Assembly: GCA_037127255.1 (NCBI GenBank)
Contig: JBANSL010000014.1
Coordinates: forward strand, 71,159,646 to 71,223,645
Source of the DNA: Persicaria tinctoria
Lineage: Eukaryota; Streptophyta; Magnoliopsida; Caryophyllales; Polygonaceae
Length of the DNA: 64,000 nt
Direction: 5' to 3'
This document shows positions 24,135 through 35,401 of the stretch, piece after piece. How positions within the stretch are numbered: position 1 is the stretch's first letter; each line of letters starts with the position of its first letter. The position numbers and the translations under genes are program-made. Under the pieces are notes generated by a model, which was not told the DNA's origin, did no database searches, and worked only from the letters and a program-made list of their open reading frames with translations.

Positions 24135-24882
24135 TATTATTTTTTGTAGTTTTTAAAGTTCGTATTAATATTGGTTCATAATTCATAGTTTGTATTATTT
24201 GTGATCATTTTTTTCCGATTTAAATAATCCTATTAGTATTTTATTAATCAAAGAAACTTCATTTAAATACGGAAATATCTTTATCGATTATCAGTTTAGT
24301 GCACACATCAAATTTAAAGGGTCTCGGTGAACCTAAATATGGGATGAGTTGAGTATTAATTTTGTTTCTCATTTAATAAGTTGTCTCCTACTACTAATGT
24401 GTTGGTACAGTTAAAATAGTGGGTTGGAAACAAAGTGTGGGGAAGGAAGAGGACTTGATTAATTTCATTGTTGTTTTCAGGTCTTCCTCTATGCAAGGCA
24501 AACTCTTAAAGCACAATCATGGTTAAGAAGTCGTTGATGCTTTGAAGGAAATTAGGAAGAAGCTCTCTGAAAATGAACCAAAGTAGCAGGTCATGAGAAA
24601 AATTGACACTGTATTGTGCTTTTTATAAATGATTATTTGCATTCTTTAGTGATATGTGAACCAAGTAGTGAGTTTGGAAAATCAACCTTCAGTACATCAC
24701 TTATTTAACTAGCATGACTCCTTATTTATGTTCAAGGACAACAAAGATTTGATTATGCAATACTAAGGCTGAAAATTAAAAAATTTACAAACTCTCATCT
24801 GCTGCATATCTCAGCAGATCAAGATTTGAAATAAAAGAGTAACTCTAGGGACTAAGCAATCCAGGAATGTAGCTGCTACCTG

Positions 24883-25786
24883 CTACTTGTCTTCATCTGC
24901 AGTGAAAATATAAACAGTAATCAGCAACCGATGGTCAGGAGATCATGATTAAGCAACAAAAATCCTGTACCAACACACAATTTGTCCATACTCAAAAATA
25001 AGTATTTCAATATAGCCTATTTGGCATACAACACCCAAGTACAAGGAAAGAGCCAATCACCCATTTGTCTAACTATAATCAATCAAGCATATCACACTGA
25101 GAGTCTATCATGATCTGGATGCAGTAAGACAGCGAGCAATTAACTACTCCGTATCATGAACTATATTAATGGTAGTAAGGAAAGACAGTAAAGTCGTAAG
25201 CAGGACAAATAGTTAGAGCTTGGAAACACAGCTAGCATAGTGAAAGTTGTGGATTCCTCCTACACCTCCCCCTATGATCATCATTGCAACAAAAGCTCGG
25301 AACTTTACAATCAAGAGGGAACCAAACAAACATCGACTGATCCATAAAATCAAACTGGGAAATTTATAACACAGGATGAAAACAAACCGATATAGCTACG
25401 CTCATTCGCGGCCTTGGCCTTCTCAAGCCTCTTGCCGAGGTGTACTTGGGGCTTTGGGTCCAAAATGACGTGCCTGAGCGGCGAAGACCCCGGCTACCAG
25501 CGTCATCCCTACCACATGGTCCCGCGGATCTGAATACACCGCACCAATTTCACAATTCATTCAGTTTTTTGCACTATCCTTTTCTGAATAAGATCAAAAT
25601 CGCATCCCCAATCTCCAAAATTAGGGTTCCTAAGCTGCGAAAAAACAGGAGATTAGAGAGAGAGGGCATACTATGCATATAAGGCAGCTTGCGAAGGGCA
25701 TTGATGCGCATATGGAAGCCCAGCCCCAACAGAGCTCCGATCATCGCTGCAGTCCACGAAATCTTTCCTCTTCCTCGATCGCCCAT
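24883..25786 (-). pseudogene. small unknown plant gene, 1-bp frameshift
   Basis: Three exons are visible: 25786-25672 (MGDRGRGKISWTAAMIGALL onward, with a hydrophobic segment about 13-24), 25529-25388, and 24896-24883 (ends EDK). The ends resemble a conserved uncharacterised plant protein of about 85-90 residues with RKLPY-HNP-DHVVGM and LEKAKAANER motifs. Exon 2 is 142 nt long, but the phases of the flanking splice sites need 141 nt, so one base is extra. The frame changes between GVFAAQA and the LEKAKAANER segment. Runs of T or C (TTTT and GCCCC at about 25450-25470) are likely places. As read, the protein ends early with a different tail after about 73 residues. It could be a true mutation or an assembly error. 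The function is unknown. Confidence 0.6.
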
Positions 25787-25924
25787 CCTGGAGAGTGGAG
25801 ATCGAGACGCTTGGAGGGTGTAAAGATATGCCTTTGAGGGAAAAGATATTTTCTTATATACTCCGCACTTGTGTAAGTATATATACTCCGTATAGAATAG
25901 AATTTACTTGATAATTTAAAAACC

Positions 25925-26320
25925 TGATATAGTCATAACCCTATCGGGATAACTAATTGTTAATAGCTCGCTAGCTCATGGTGGATTAATTCAATTCTAT
26001 CCTAAGTCTAGATTAATTTATCTTCTGTAATATATTGAATCCAGTGTTCACTGGTTAAACCCTAAATTAATTAACTAAGCTGTATGGAATCCTTCAACCA
26101 TGAAATACTAACATTGATATTGGTAATTAAACCGGTAGACCAAATCTTCAATGCGTCAATCAGGCGGTTGAATTGAAGGAGACGAGGGGTTTGTAACCAA
26201 GGGTAAATTAATTTAATTACTAATTAATGTTAGAGATTTAATCAATTTCAACCATTTATTTAATTCAATGGCCGACGAAATTGATTTATTAGGTAAATAT
26301 AACTCCATTAGGAGAGGAAC
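25925..26320. other. left flank of older copia remnant
   Basis: The text ccctatcgggataa, then gttaatagc, then agctcatggtggattaa occurs here (25940-25995) and again at 31527-31590, on the far side of the complete copia element. The two sides therefore look like parts of one older retroelement (perhaps its LTR or untranslated region) that was split or duplicated around the younger insertion. Confidence 0.4.
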
Positions 26321-26565
26321 TATGAAACGAAGTGATCAGCTTATACACCAGAAATAAAGGGAAAACTCCATTGATAGCTCTCAGTTTTGTTTACAGAATA
26401 TGTGGAAAATGTAATGTGTCAAACTCTGTCTCTCACAGGAGAAGTAATACTCCTTACAACCGAGCTCACCTTACCTCTAACAACTTGATCTACACCCTAC
26501 ACGTGTAACACATCAAACTAAGTTGCAACCACCTTCCAGGTCAGCAATCCAAGTAACCTTCCATA
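26321..26565 (-). repeat. copia 3' LTR
   Basis: 245 bp, running TATG to CATA at its ends when the 5-bp duplication is taken as the boundary. It is nearly identical to the other LTR at 31215-31458. Confidence 0.93.
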
Positions 26566-26587
26566 ACACCCCCCCCCCCCCCCCCCC
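26566..26587 (-). other. copia polypurine tract (G19)
   Basis: On the minus strand a run of 19 G followed by TGT abuts the 3' LTR. This is where the plus-strand primer of reverse transcription forms. Such a pure G-run is unusual for a polypurine tract and may have expanded by slippage. Confidence 0.7.
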
Positions 26588-26588
26588 G

Positions 26589-29500
26589 TCAAGTTGGACA
26601 TGGTGGAGAATCAACCATGCCTAACTTGAACGAAAGAGTGCGATGCTGGACTTCACCCAAAGGCTTAGTAAGCACATCTACAAGATGAAGATGCGATTGA
26701 ACATAGGAGGTCTTGATCAGGCCTTCCTCAATACGTTCTCTGATGTAATGACAATCTATGTTGAGATGCTTCGTGCGCTCATGGTAAACTGGGTGAGCTG
26801 CAATATGTTGAGCTGCTTTATTGTCGCAATACAAGGTAATTGGACAAGGAACATCAATAGACAGATCCCCAAGAAGATTATGAAGCCAAACAATCTCACT
26901 CGCCGTTGTGGACATACTTCTATACTCGGACTCTGCAGAGGACTTTGAAACCGTTTTCTGCTTCTTGGTTTTCCATGAAACCAAGGAAGAGCCAAGCAAA
27001 ACACAGTACCCAGTTAAAGACCGAGTTGTGAACTTGCAAGCTCCCCAATCCGCATCGCTAAAAGCTGTAAGATCTTCCGAACAATTTGAAGGAAAATAAA
27101 GTCCCCAGTCAATAGTATGTTTGAGATATCGGACAACATGCATTGTTGCCTGAAGATGAGGGGCACGAGGTTCACTGATGAACTGGCTGAGATGCTGGAC
27201 GGAGTAAGACAAGTCAGGTCGAGTCAGATTCAAATACAATAATCGGCCAACCAAGCGCCTATAAATTTCAAGATCTGAAATCAAAGCTCCATCATCCACT
27301 GATAGTTTCAACCCTCTGGGTAAAGGAAACAATGCCGGTTTGCAATCCAGCATTTGAGTATCATGAAGGATATCCATGATGTATTTTCTTTGATTCAACA
27401 TGGTACCCTGAGCGGATCTCGCTACTTCAATGCCCATAAAATATCGTACCATGCCCAAATCTTTAATCGTGAAAGCACGATGAAGCTCCTTCTTAGTGTG
27501 CAAAATAAACTCTTCATCAGATCCTATCAAAAGCAAATCATCTACATAGACGACATCTATAGTCTGATGGCTGCCAACACCCCTGAAAAACATAGAGTAA
27601 TCGGACTTTGATTGCTTGAAACCCATCTGGATAAGAAACTTGGACAATTCCAGATTCCATTGCCGTGAAGCTTGCTTGAGACCATATAAAGGACCTCAAC
27701 AATTTGCAAACTTGCCCTGGCTTGCCCTTGGTATACTCTTCAGGTGGCTTCATAAACACTTCCTCGTCTAAGAAACCATGTAGAAAGACATTATTAATGT
27801 CTAATTGATGGACATTCCAATGCCTCGACGTGGCTAGAGCAAGTACCACTCTAACAATAGTCAATTTAGCTACTGGAGAAAATGTAAGCTTGTAATCCTT
27901 GTCTTTGATTTGTGTAAACCCCTTAGCCACCAATCGTGCCTTAAACCGTTCCACTGAACCATCTGGTTTGTATTTAATTTTGAAGATCCACTTGCTACCG
28001 ATTGCTCTTTTACCTTCAGGCAAATCTGTCATACTCCAAGTCTGATTGTCTTCTAAGGCTTGCACTTCCTTTTGCATAGCCTCTATCCACCTTGGATCAC
28101 AAGCAGCCTCTCTGTATGTGCTTGGTTCCTTCTCAGAAAACACATTATTCAGAGAAGCAATGTACTCTGATGAGAAATCTGATAAATCAAAGAATGTAGT
28201 TACCATGAACGATGGAGAAACTGAGCCCCTATTTTGAGCAAGAGTGGGACAATAGTACTGAGACAATATTTGTGTTGGCTGCCCCTGTCTAGATGATCTG
28301 CGTACAGGAGCCAACATGGGAGTTCCTGAATCAATCAACGGGTTGTCATTGACAACAACATCCTCAAACTGGTGTTCAGTTGAAGGAGGAGTTGAAATTA
28401 CAGGAGTGCCATTGTTACCTGACCCCTCTGATCTATGACTGTCACTTGACACGAGGGAACTGATGGTGAGGAAGAGGGAACTGATGGTGAGGAAGCAGGA
28501 TTCACAAGGGGAAAAGAGGGAACTGATGGTGAGGAAGCAGGCTTATAGCCTTTGAAGGGAAACGAGTCTCCTCTAAAAATGACATCTCTGCTATAAACAC
28601 ATCGAAATGTGTCAAGATTCAATAGTTTGAAACCCTTCATACCACCTGGATACCCCAGAAATACGCACTTAACAGCTTGAGCCCCAAATTTGTCCCTTAC
28701 TGACTGCCTGATTTTAGCAAAACACAGACAACCAAGGACATGAAGATTAGAGTAATTGGCTTCCCTGGCAAATAACAGCTCATAAGGTATATCCCACTGT
28801 AAAACTGAACTGGGAATGGTATTGATGATATGAGCAGCAGCTACAACACAATCACCCTAAAATCTGATGGGTAGATGAGCATGTAGCCTCATTGCCCGAG
28901 CTGTCTCAATTAGATGTCTATGCTTCCTCTCAATGCATCCATTCTGTTGTGGAACCCCGGGTACACTCCGCTGATGAACAATTCCTTTGTCTTCAAACAA
29001 TTTCTTGCAACTGGATTGAACAAATTCAGATCCATTATCACTTCTGAACCGCTTGACTACAACACCAAACTGATTCTTGACATAAGCAAGAAAATTTTGA
29101 ATAGTCTGGAGCACCTGCAACCTATCTCTCATCAAATACACCCAGGTGTATCTAGTTCTATCATCAAGAACTGTTAGAAAATACTTAAATCCATCAGTTG
29201 TAGCATGCTTATAGGGACCCCAGAGATCGAGATGCACCAAATCAAAAGGATTATCAACCAAAGATATACTCCTTTCAAATGGAAAACAATGATGTTTAGC
29301 CAAAACACAGCTATCACAAAAGAAGTCTTTACATTTGAGATGACTGAAGCATTTGAGATGAGTCAATTTTGAAAATGAAATATGTCATAAACGAGCATGA
29401 GTAAGTTCTAACTCATTGCATTTATTCAAACTACTAGGCTTATTACAATTCTCAGCAGCCTGTGCACTATGAACCTTGCCAATCCAAGCTTTGCTCTTCC

Positions 29501-31118
29501 CTTCATGCTGTCCAATTCTGATGATGTAAAGTCCATTCACTCGCTCTCCTCTGACCACTATTTCCTTAGTGGCAGGGTCCTGAAAAACGCAGTGATTAGC
29601 ACTGAAAATAGCTAGCAACCCCTTGTTCTCAAGCAACTTTCCAACTGACAGCAAGTTGTGCTTGAAAGTAGGCACAAGTAACACATTCTTAAGTGACAAA
29701 AATGCACCAAAATTCACAGTTCCTACTGTATCAACCATAATCCCAGTACCATTAGGAAATGCTACCTGAATTGGCCTACTTCTCTTGCTAATAACATCCA
29801 TCAAACGTTGATCAAAAAGCATGTGGTCAGTAGCCCCTGTGTCAACTATCTAGAACTGACTACCAATCATTTTCTCAATAAAAAAAGCTCGAGAGGGATT
29901 GTAGTTACCTGAGAAATTGGCAGCTACATCGCAATTTTCTGAATCTGCCATAACCTGCTTGCCTTTCATCATTCTCATGAATTCCTGGAAAAACGCATTC
30001 ATGAATGCTCCATCAACCTTTGCATCTTTTGCTCCACCGTCCAGAGGACTGTCATCTGCTCCCTGAGAATCTGAAGCATTAGCAGAGCTCTTGCCAAATT
30101 TCCCAGACTTTCCTGAAGGCTTCCCTTTGTCCGGATAACCATGCAATTTGTAACAGTTATCACGCTGGTGACCTTTATTCCCACAGTAGTCACACTTGCT
30201 TGGATAACCATGTAACTTGAAGCAGTTTTCCTTAAGATGACCTTTGTTACCACAATGGTCACATTTCCTAGAGTCATCGTTGTACTTCTTGGAATCCTCC
30301 TTCTTCTAGTTTAATGTTTGTGACCTGCTAGCATTCAATGCACTTGATTCATCACCAAGCTTTGAATCTTGATTTGTCAACAAAGAGTCCCCTTTCTTGT
30401 TGTGCTCAATCTGTTGAACCATATAGAACGCTTTGTTGATAGATGGCATAGAATCTGTGGCAAGAATCTAGTTTCTAATGGATTCATACTCATCATCCAA
30501 TCCCATCAAAAACTACACAACTTTATTCTTTGCATCCATATCAACCAGTTTCTGTTTAATCTTAATCTTGCACCGACACTGATCCATAACACCACAATCA
30601 CACTCGGGAATTCCCTCCAACTGAGCAAGTTCTTCCCAAGCCTTCTTAATGTTCCCGTAATATGCTCCTATAGACGCAGATCCCTGATTTACAGTGCACA
30701 AATTCTTCTTTAACTGGTAAAGAAGTGGACCATTGCTTTGGCCATACCTTTCGACTACATCCTGCCAAAGTTCTCTCGCAGAATTGGCATAAATGAATGA
30801 TTCTGCGATTAGTGTCTCCATGGAATTAAGAATCCAACAGCGCACCATGTAATATGCTCGAGTCCACCGTTGGATGTTGTTGTTGTCTGTTGCAGGTTTG
30901 GAGCAAGATCCATCAATTAATCCTATCTTGTACTTCACTCCCAGAGCCATATTCACATTACGGCTCCAATTCAAGAAATTCTTCCCATTGAAACGAATCG
31001 CAACTAATTGAGCTCCCGGACTGTCCGAATTTGTGAGCGCAAGAGGATCACTAGAAGCGACCTGAAGGTGTTCATGACCTCGAAGAACAGACGCATAGGT
31101 TTCTCCCATGGCGATCAA
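26589..31118 (-). pseudogene. copia gag-pol, decayed
   Basis: The Gag start is near 31109 (MGETYASVL). Two CX2CX4HX4C zinc knuckles follow at about 30165-30270 (CDHCGNKGHLKENC and CDYCGNKGHQRDNC). The protease has DTGATDHM (about 29830), the integrase has a CX2C zinc part (about 29310) and a DDE core (RSDNGSEF about 29035), the reverse transcriptase has YVDDLLLIG (about 27540), and the RNase H runs from DADWGACKFTTRSLTGYCVL to ADVLTKPL. In-frame stops interrupt it at about 30514, 30470, 30308, 29851, 29384 and 28858. A frame change occurs at about 27690 in the reverse transcriptase. Several stops are TAG where the family usually has Gln or Trp, suggesting C-to-T decay. It cannot make an intact polyprotein. 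Confidence 0.9.
28450..28548 (-). repeat. short tandem repeat in copia pol linker
   Basis: Three near-identical units of about GAGGGAACTGATGGTGAGGA encode the repeated peptide SSPSVPS between integrase and reverse transcriptase. This is a low-complexity expansion in a flexible linker. Confidence 0.6.
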
Positions 31119-31202
31119 TTTCTGCTAAAGCCTCCGACGTCACACAATCTGGAACTCAAAGCAATTGCCTAATCAAAACTCAACCGAGCGCAGGAACTTC
31201 TC

Positions 31203-31214
31203 GCTCTGATACCA
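31203..31214 (-). other. copia primer-binding site
   Basis: TGGTATCAGAGC on the minus strand, immediately inside the 5' LTR, is complementary to the 3' end of initiator methionine tRNA, the standard primer of copia elements. Confidence 0.93.
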
Positions 31215-31458
31215 TATGAAACGAAGTGATCAGCTTATACACCAGAAATCAAGGGAAAACTCCATTGATAGCTCTCAGTTTTGTTTACAGAATATGTGGA
31301 AAATGTAATGTGTCAAACTCTGTCTCTCACAGGAGAAGAAATACTCCTTACAACCGAGCTCACCTTACCTCTAACAACTTGATCTACACCCTACATGTGA
31401 ACACATCAAACTAAGTTGCAACCACCTTCCAGGTCAGCAATCCAAGTAACCTTCCATA
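31215..31458 (-). repeat. copia 5' LTR
   Basis: 244 bp, differing from the 3' LTR by three substitutions and one single-base indel. It carries the promoter for the element in the minus direction. No obvious TATA box stands out. Confidence 0.93.
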
Positions 31459-31609
31459 GGAACCAAACCATTAGGATAAGATTAATTACAATCTTAATTA
31501 GAGATTTATAAGGTAAACACAAACCCTATCGGGATAAATACAAAATTTATCTTATCGTTAATAGCTTCTAGCAAGCTCATGGTGGATTAACTAGGAGCTT
31601 GGATTGCAA

Positions 31610-31990
31610 CAGCTAGTAACGAGCGATGTCCACAGTCTTGGTGAAAGAATCGGCAATTTGGTCATGAGAGTGAACATGACGAACAATGAGATCATCTTCA
31701 TGATCGAACTTGCTGACGAACATAGTGATAGTCCAACTTGATGTGCTTAGACCGTGGAAAGTGGCACTTAAGTTGTCACATAAGGAATGAGAGGATGATG
31801 AACATGGACAAAAATCTCATGGAGAAGTGGACGAGAAAGAGCGTACTCGGCTTATGTACTAGAGCGAGCGACAACCTTTTGTTTGCGGGAAGATCGTACC
31901 AACTTATGAGGTTGCCACCGAAGTAGACAGAAAAGTCATACTGAGACTTGCAATCGTCTGGATCAGAACCCCATCCAAGATCGTTGTAGG
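31610..31990 (-). pseudogene. older copia RNase H remnant
   Basis: The minus-strand translation reads GSDPDDCKSQYDFSVYFGGN, then LISW, typical of copia RNase H. Degraded continuation with frame changes runs toward 31610. The matching upstream reverse transcriptase piece lies at 33065-33210, so a large insert separates the two. The complete copia element at 26321-31458 is inserted downstream of this remnant. Confidence 0.7.
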
Positions 31991-31997
31991 TAACTAT

Positions 31998-33055
31998 AAG
32001 GCTATACTAGTTCAGTACCCACTGTGCGAGTTTTTTTTTTAATTTAAATATATGATATTAATACCCATTTGTGTGCGGTTTTTGTAATATTAATTCTTTT
32101 GATATTAAAAAAAAACATATAAAAAAACTTGTAATCAAGGATTAACTCTAACTATCACTATATTTTATATATTATTTTATTTTATTGTTTGAAAAATTGA
32201 ATAAAGTTTGTGCTAACACCCGTTTAACTAATTATTTTCTAGCAATATATTTAATTAATTACCAATAAAAGAGATATAATATAATATATCCATGTTTTGA
32301 AAACATGGGTAAAATCTTATAAAAATATATCGATATTTAAAAAAAATTGGTAAAAAAAATTGACAGCATATGAAACGCTTTACACTGCTAAATATTATTT
32401 CAATTTACCCAAAACCTTTTATTTTCTTTATATTGATAAAAGTTATTTAATTAGTATGACCATGTAATATATTGATAAATTTATTATCTTCTAAAAATAT
32501 GCTCATATATAGCGAAATAGGTAAAATATCATCTTATATAATAGTATTTAAAATTAATTAATATCTTCTAAAAATATATCCATATATAATCAAATCAGGT
32601 CAAATTTTATCTTATGCATATATAGATATATTGATTAAATAGAGTTAGAATATGATTTTATCCATGTAATAATAGGTAAAATCTTATTTTATATAATAGT
32701 ATTTAAAATTAGTTAATATCTTCTAAAAATATATTCATATATAATCAAATTGTGTCAAATTTTATCTTATGCATATATAGATATATTGATTAAATAGAGT
32801 TAGAATAAAATTTTATCTTATGTATATATTGATTATTTAAAAAATTATTGATTGATTCATACGACTAATATCCATATCTAATGAAATTGGGTCAAATTTT
32901 ATCTCATGTATATATAGATATATTGATTAAATAGAGTTAAAATAAAATTTTATTTTATGCATGTACTGATTCTTTTAAAGTTTTATGATTGGATTATACG
33001 ACTACAATTAAGGAGAAGCCGACATGTGCCCCATGCGACTTCTCCTTTATTATAT
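31998..33055 (+). mobile_element. Helitron-like AT-rich insert
   Basis: This block separates two parts of one copia coding region (reverse transcriptase at 33065-33210, RNase H at 31610-31990), so it is an insertion. Its left part reads CTATACTAG, then GTACCCACTGTGCGAG, a style common at the 5' end of plant Helitron-like repeats. Its right part has a 7-bp hairpin (GGAGAAG and CTTCTCC, about 33012-33044) just before the end. There is no target duplication and no coding capacity. The exact ends are uncertain. Confidence 0.45.
32497..32990. repeat. three-copy AT-rich tandem repeat
   Basis: The phrase gtcaaattttatctta then tatatagatatattgatt then aaatagagtta recurs three times with spacings of about 155 and 137 bp (catatataat or catatctaat at 32581, 32736 and 32873). 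It forms the body of the Helitron-like insert and has satellite-like structure. Confidence 0.7.
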
Positions 33056-33064
33056 ATAAAATAG

Positions 33065-33210
33065 ATATCATCGCGGGCTGGTCGAATGACAAGGTCATAA
33101 ACGACAGTGCAACGCAGAATGCACTTGACACCAGATCAGTGTAGTTCGATGGGCTGATGCATGAACTGGGACACTTTGTTGACAACATATGAGATCTCCA
33201 AGCGAGTATA
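33065..33210 (-). pseudogene. older copia reverse transcriptase remnant
   Basis: The minus-strand frame reads ISYVVNKVSQFMHQPIELH, then a stop, then SGVKCILR. This matches the conserved copia stretch after the catalytic site of reverse transcriptase. It belongs with the RNase H remnant on the other side of the AT-rich insert. Confidence 0.7.
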
Positions 33211-34448
33211 AGGGATCGAAACTTATTTGCGATTAGTTGATTAGTTTTTTTTTTGGTATGAGCGATTAGTTGATTAGTGATTTGATGAAGTTGCAACCTG
33301 TCCCATAAATGTGTCATCTTAGGATAAATGGAATCGTAATTCGCAAGATATTGGTGATCTAATCATGCATATAGTCGTAAGATGTTGATTCTAACTCTAT
33401 CGACACAAAACTATTTTATGTCTAAATTATTATTAAAAAAATTTAAAATATATTTAGCTTATAAATGATTATATAACAACATATATCTAGAAAAAAAATT
33501 CTTAAAAAATCGCCGTATAAATATTATATAGTAGTAATTAAAATGGAGTAAAAAGTATTTGAAGATATAATTTTTCAAAATTATATTTTTTTGATTTTTT
33601 TCCCCAGATATGTTATACTAATAATTTATAAGCAATATTTTTGCTTACTTAAGTATATTAATTTAGAGCTAAAATAATTTAGAGGCGGTTTGTCATAGAA
33701 TATTTAAAATTGGAATTTCAAATCTCAACCTGTCCCATAAATGGGTCACAATCACAACTCATTTGCGACTAGTTCCCCATCCTCTTTTTTGGCGGCCGGG
33801 ATCACCTGTCCCAAAAGGACAGGCCCCGTGCTGTGCCTCTCCCTCCCCCCGAAATAAAAAAAAAAGTAAAATGATTAGAAAAGAAAAAAGAAAAATGGAA
33901 AAGGGTTGTTTTGTGAGAGAGACAGGGGACAGTGGAAGATCTGGCACAGTTCTTCACTGCTTTTTTGGCTAATATAAGATTAGTCATATCATATTCGCGA
34001 TATAATGAGCAAAATGAAAATTGACAATTACCATTTTTTTAAATAATTTTATTTTTAGAGTAATTTTTGCTGGGTAGGAACTTGGGCGCGATTGCTTCCT
34101 TTTAATTAATTTTAGTTGGAAAATAGATTTTCTTTCATGTGGAATTATTAGGGTATGTTTGGCATGGGTGGGCGGGAGGGTTGAAAAATGACAATGGTTA
34201 AATTTGCTGATTGGTTGTTGTAAATTGTAATGCCCCGTCTTTAATGGATCAAATTAAAGAAATCTGGGATGCACGCTAGTGATTTCATTTCTATCATCAA
34301 GTTGTGAAAATTAATAGACAAAGGTTGAAGGTAAGAATATTTTTGTCTTTTAACACTATTTTATTAAAAATTTAATCTCTATTCAACCAAACACTTACAA
34401 AAATTATTTTATACAAATAATCTCCATTTCGTCTCCCTAAAAATAATA
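33211..34448. other. spacer, no gene seen
   Basis: AT-rich sequence. The phrase caacctgtcccataaatg occurs at 33295 and 33727, a short direct repeat. Around 33759-33990 lies a C/G-rich then A-rich block without a convincing reading frame. Confidence 0.4.
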
Positions 34449-34691
34449 CTCTCTCCGTTAATTAAAACTTGACGTTTTACTATTCACGCACGCTTTTTGA
34501 GGTGTTAAAAACTATATAAAATATTAAATTTTTTTAATATATTTTTTAAATAAGTTTATACAGTACTTGTTACTATTAAGTATGAATTTATGAAAACAAA
34601 TTTTTTAAAAAATTAATATTTCATATAGTTTTTATCATTCTAAAAAAGCGTGCATGAATAGTAAACGACAAGTTTTAATTAACAGATGGAG
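34449..34691. mobile_element. Stowaway element 5
   Basis: It starts CTCTCTCCGTTAATTAAAAC and ends with the inverted form ttttaattaacagatggag. TA lies on the left, and the right TA is now inside the hAT target duplication. Length 243 bp. Its interior resembles Stowaway element 2. Confidence 0.8.
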
Positions 34692-34698
34692 TATCAAT

Positions 34699-35393
34699 TA
34701 GGGCTGGAAATAACCCACGGGTACCCGCTCCACCCACTTTACCCGCATTAATTTTTCGGGTGAAAACCCGCAAAAAGGTGGGTGACGGGTGGAGCGGGTG
34801 CGGGTGAAGCGGGTAATGGATGGATTATGGGTGAAGATTTTCCACCCATAACCCGCCCCATTAACCCGCCCTGCACACCCGCACCGCAAACCCGCATAAA
34901 ATCCTAAAATTTATATACATAATGTGTGTGATTTTACTATTTTACCCTTTTTAAGTTTAACTTCTACAAACCCTAATCCTTGATTAGTGCTTTGCTCACC
35001 AAATTTCATTTAGAATGGATATGGTCTCGGCTTGCTTTTCCACGTTATAGCAAGGGTTATACTGGATTGGTATATGATTAGTATATGGATATATACACTT
35101 CCACTTTCAAATTTCAATTAGCTCGTAATTTCAGTGCTTTGCCGATCAAAAATATAAATAAAAATACATAACCCCACCCCTTTGTAATTTTGAGTTAGAA
35201 TTGGACTACTTGTGTTGATTTGGATTTTTCTTTTGTTTCACCCATTGGGTACCCGCTCCACCCGTATCACCCGCGCGGATCAGATGCGGGTGAAAAGGTT
35301 TGCGGGTGATGGATAGCAGGTGAAAGTTTTTACCCGCGGGGCGGGTGATGGAGTGGCTTCATCCACCCATAACCCGCCCCATTTCCACCCCTA
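34699..35393. mobile_element. nonautonomous hAT element (695 bp)
   Basis: The ends are TAGGGCTGGAAAT and, inverted, TAGGGGTGGAAAT. Perfect 8-bp copies of GTATCAAT flank them (34691-34698 and 35394-35401). Both subterminal regions are crowded with ACCCGC/GCGGGT motifs in both orientations, as in hAT elements whose transposase binds subterminal repeats. The middle is AT-rich and noncoding. Confidence 0.85.
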
Positions 35394-35401
35394 GTATCAA
35401 T

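Larger units (their letters stand above)
22592..24200. repeat. inverted-repeat family around the Stowaway nest
   Basis: A sequence around AATACGAACTTTAAAAACT occurs at about 22619-22640 and, inverted, at about 23550-23570 and 24145-24165. Each copy is followed on the outer side by a matching tail that ends in an ACTAT-type string (tacgaactatcag or tacaaactat). These arms bracket the Stowaway elements, so an older inverted-repeat element was repeatedly broken up by insertions or duplicated. Confidence 0.55.
26321..31458 (-). mobile_element. complete Ty1/copia retrotransposon
   Basis: Two LTRs (26321-26565 and 31215-31458) in direct orientation enclose gag and pol on the minus strand. Perfect 5-bp copies of GGAAC flank the element (26316-26320 and 31459-31463). 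The primer-binding site TGGTATCAGAGC lies directly inside the 5' LTR, and a poly-G purine tract lies directly inside the 3' LTR. The domain order is gag, zinc knuckles, protease, integrase, reverse transcriptase, RNase H, the copia order. The LTRs differ by three substitutions and one indel, which indicates a fairly recent insertion, yet the coding region is full of stop codons. Confidence 0.95.
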
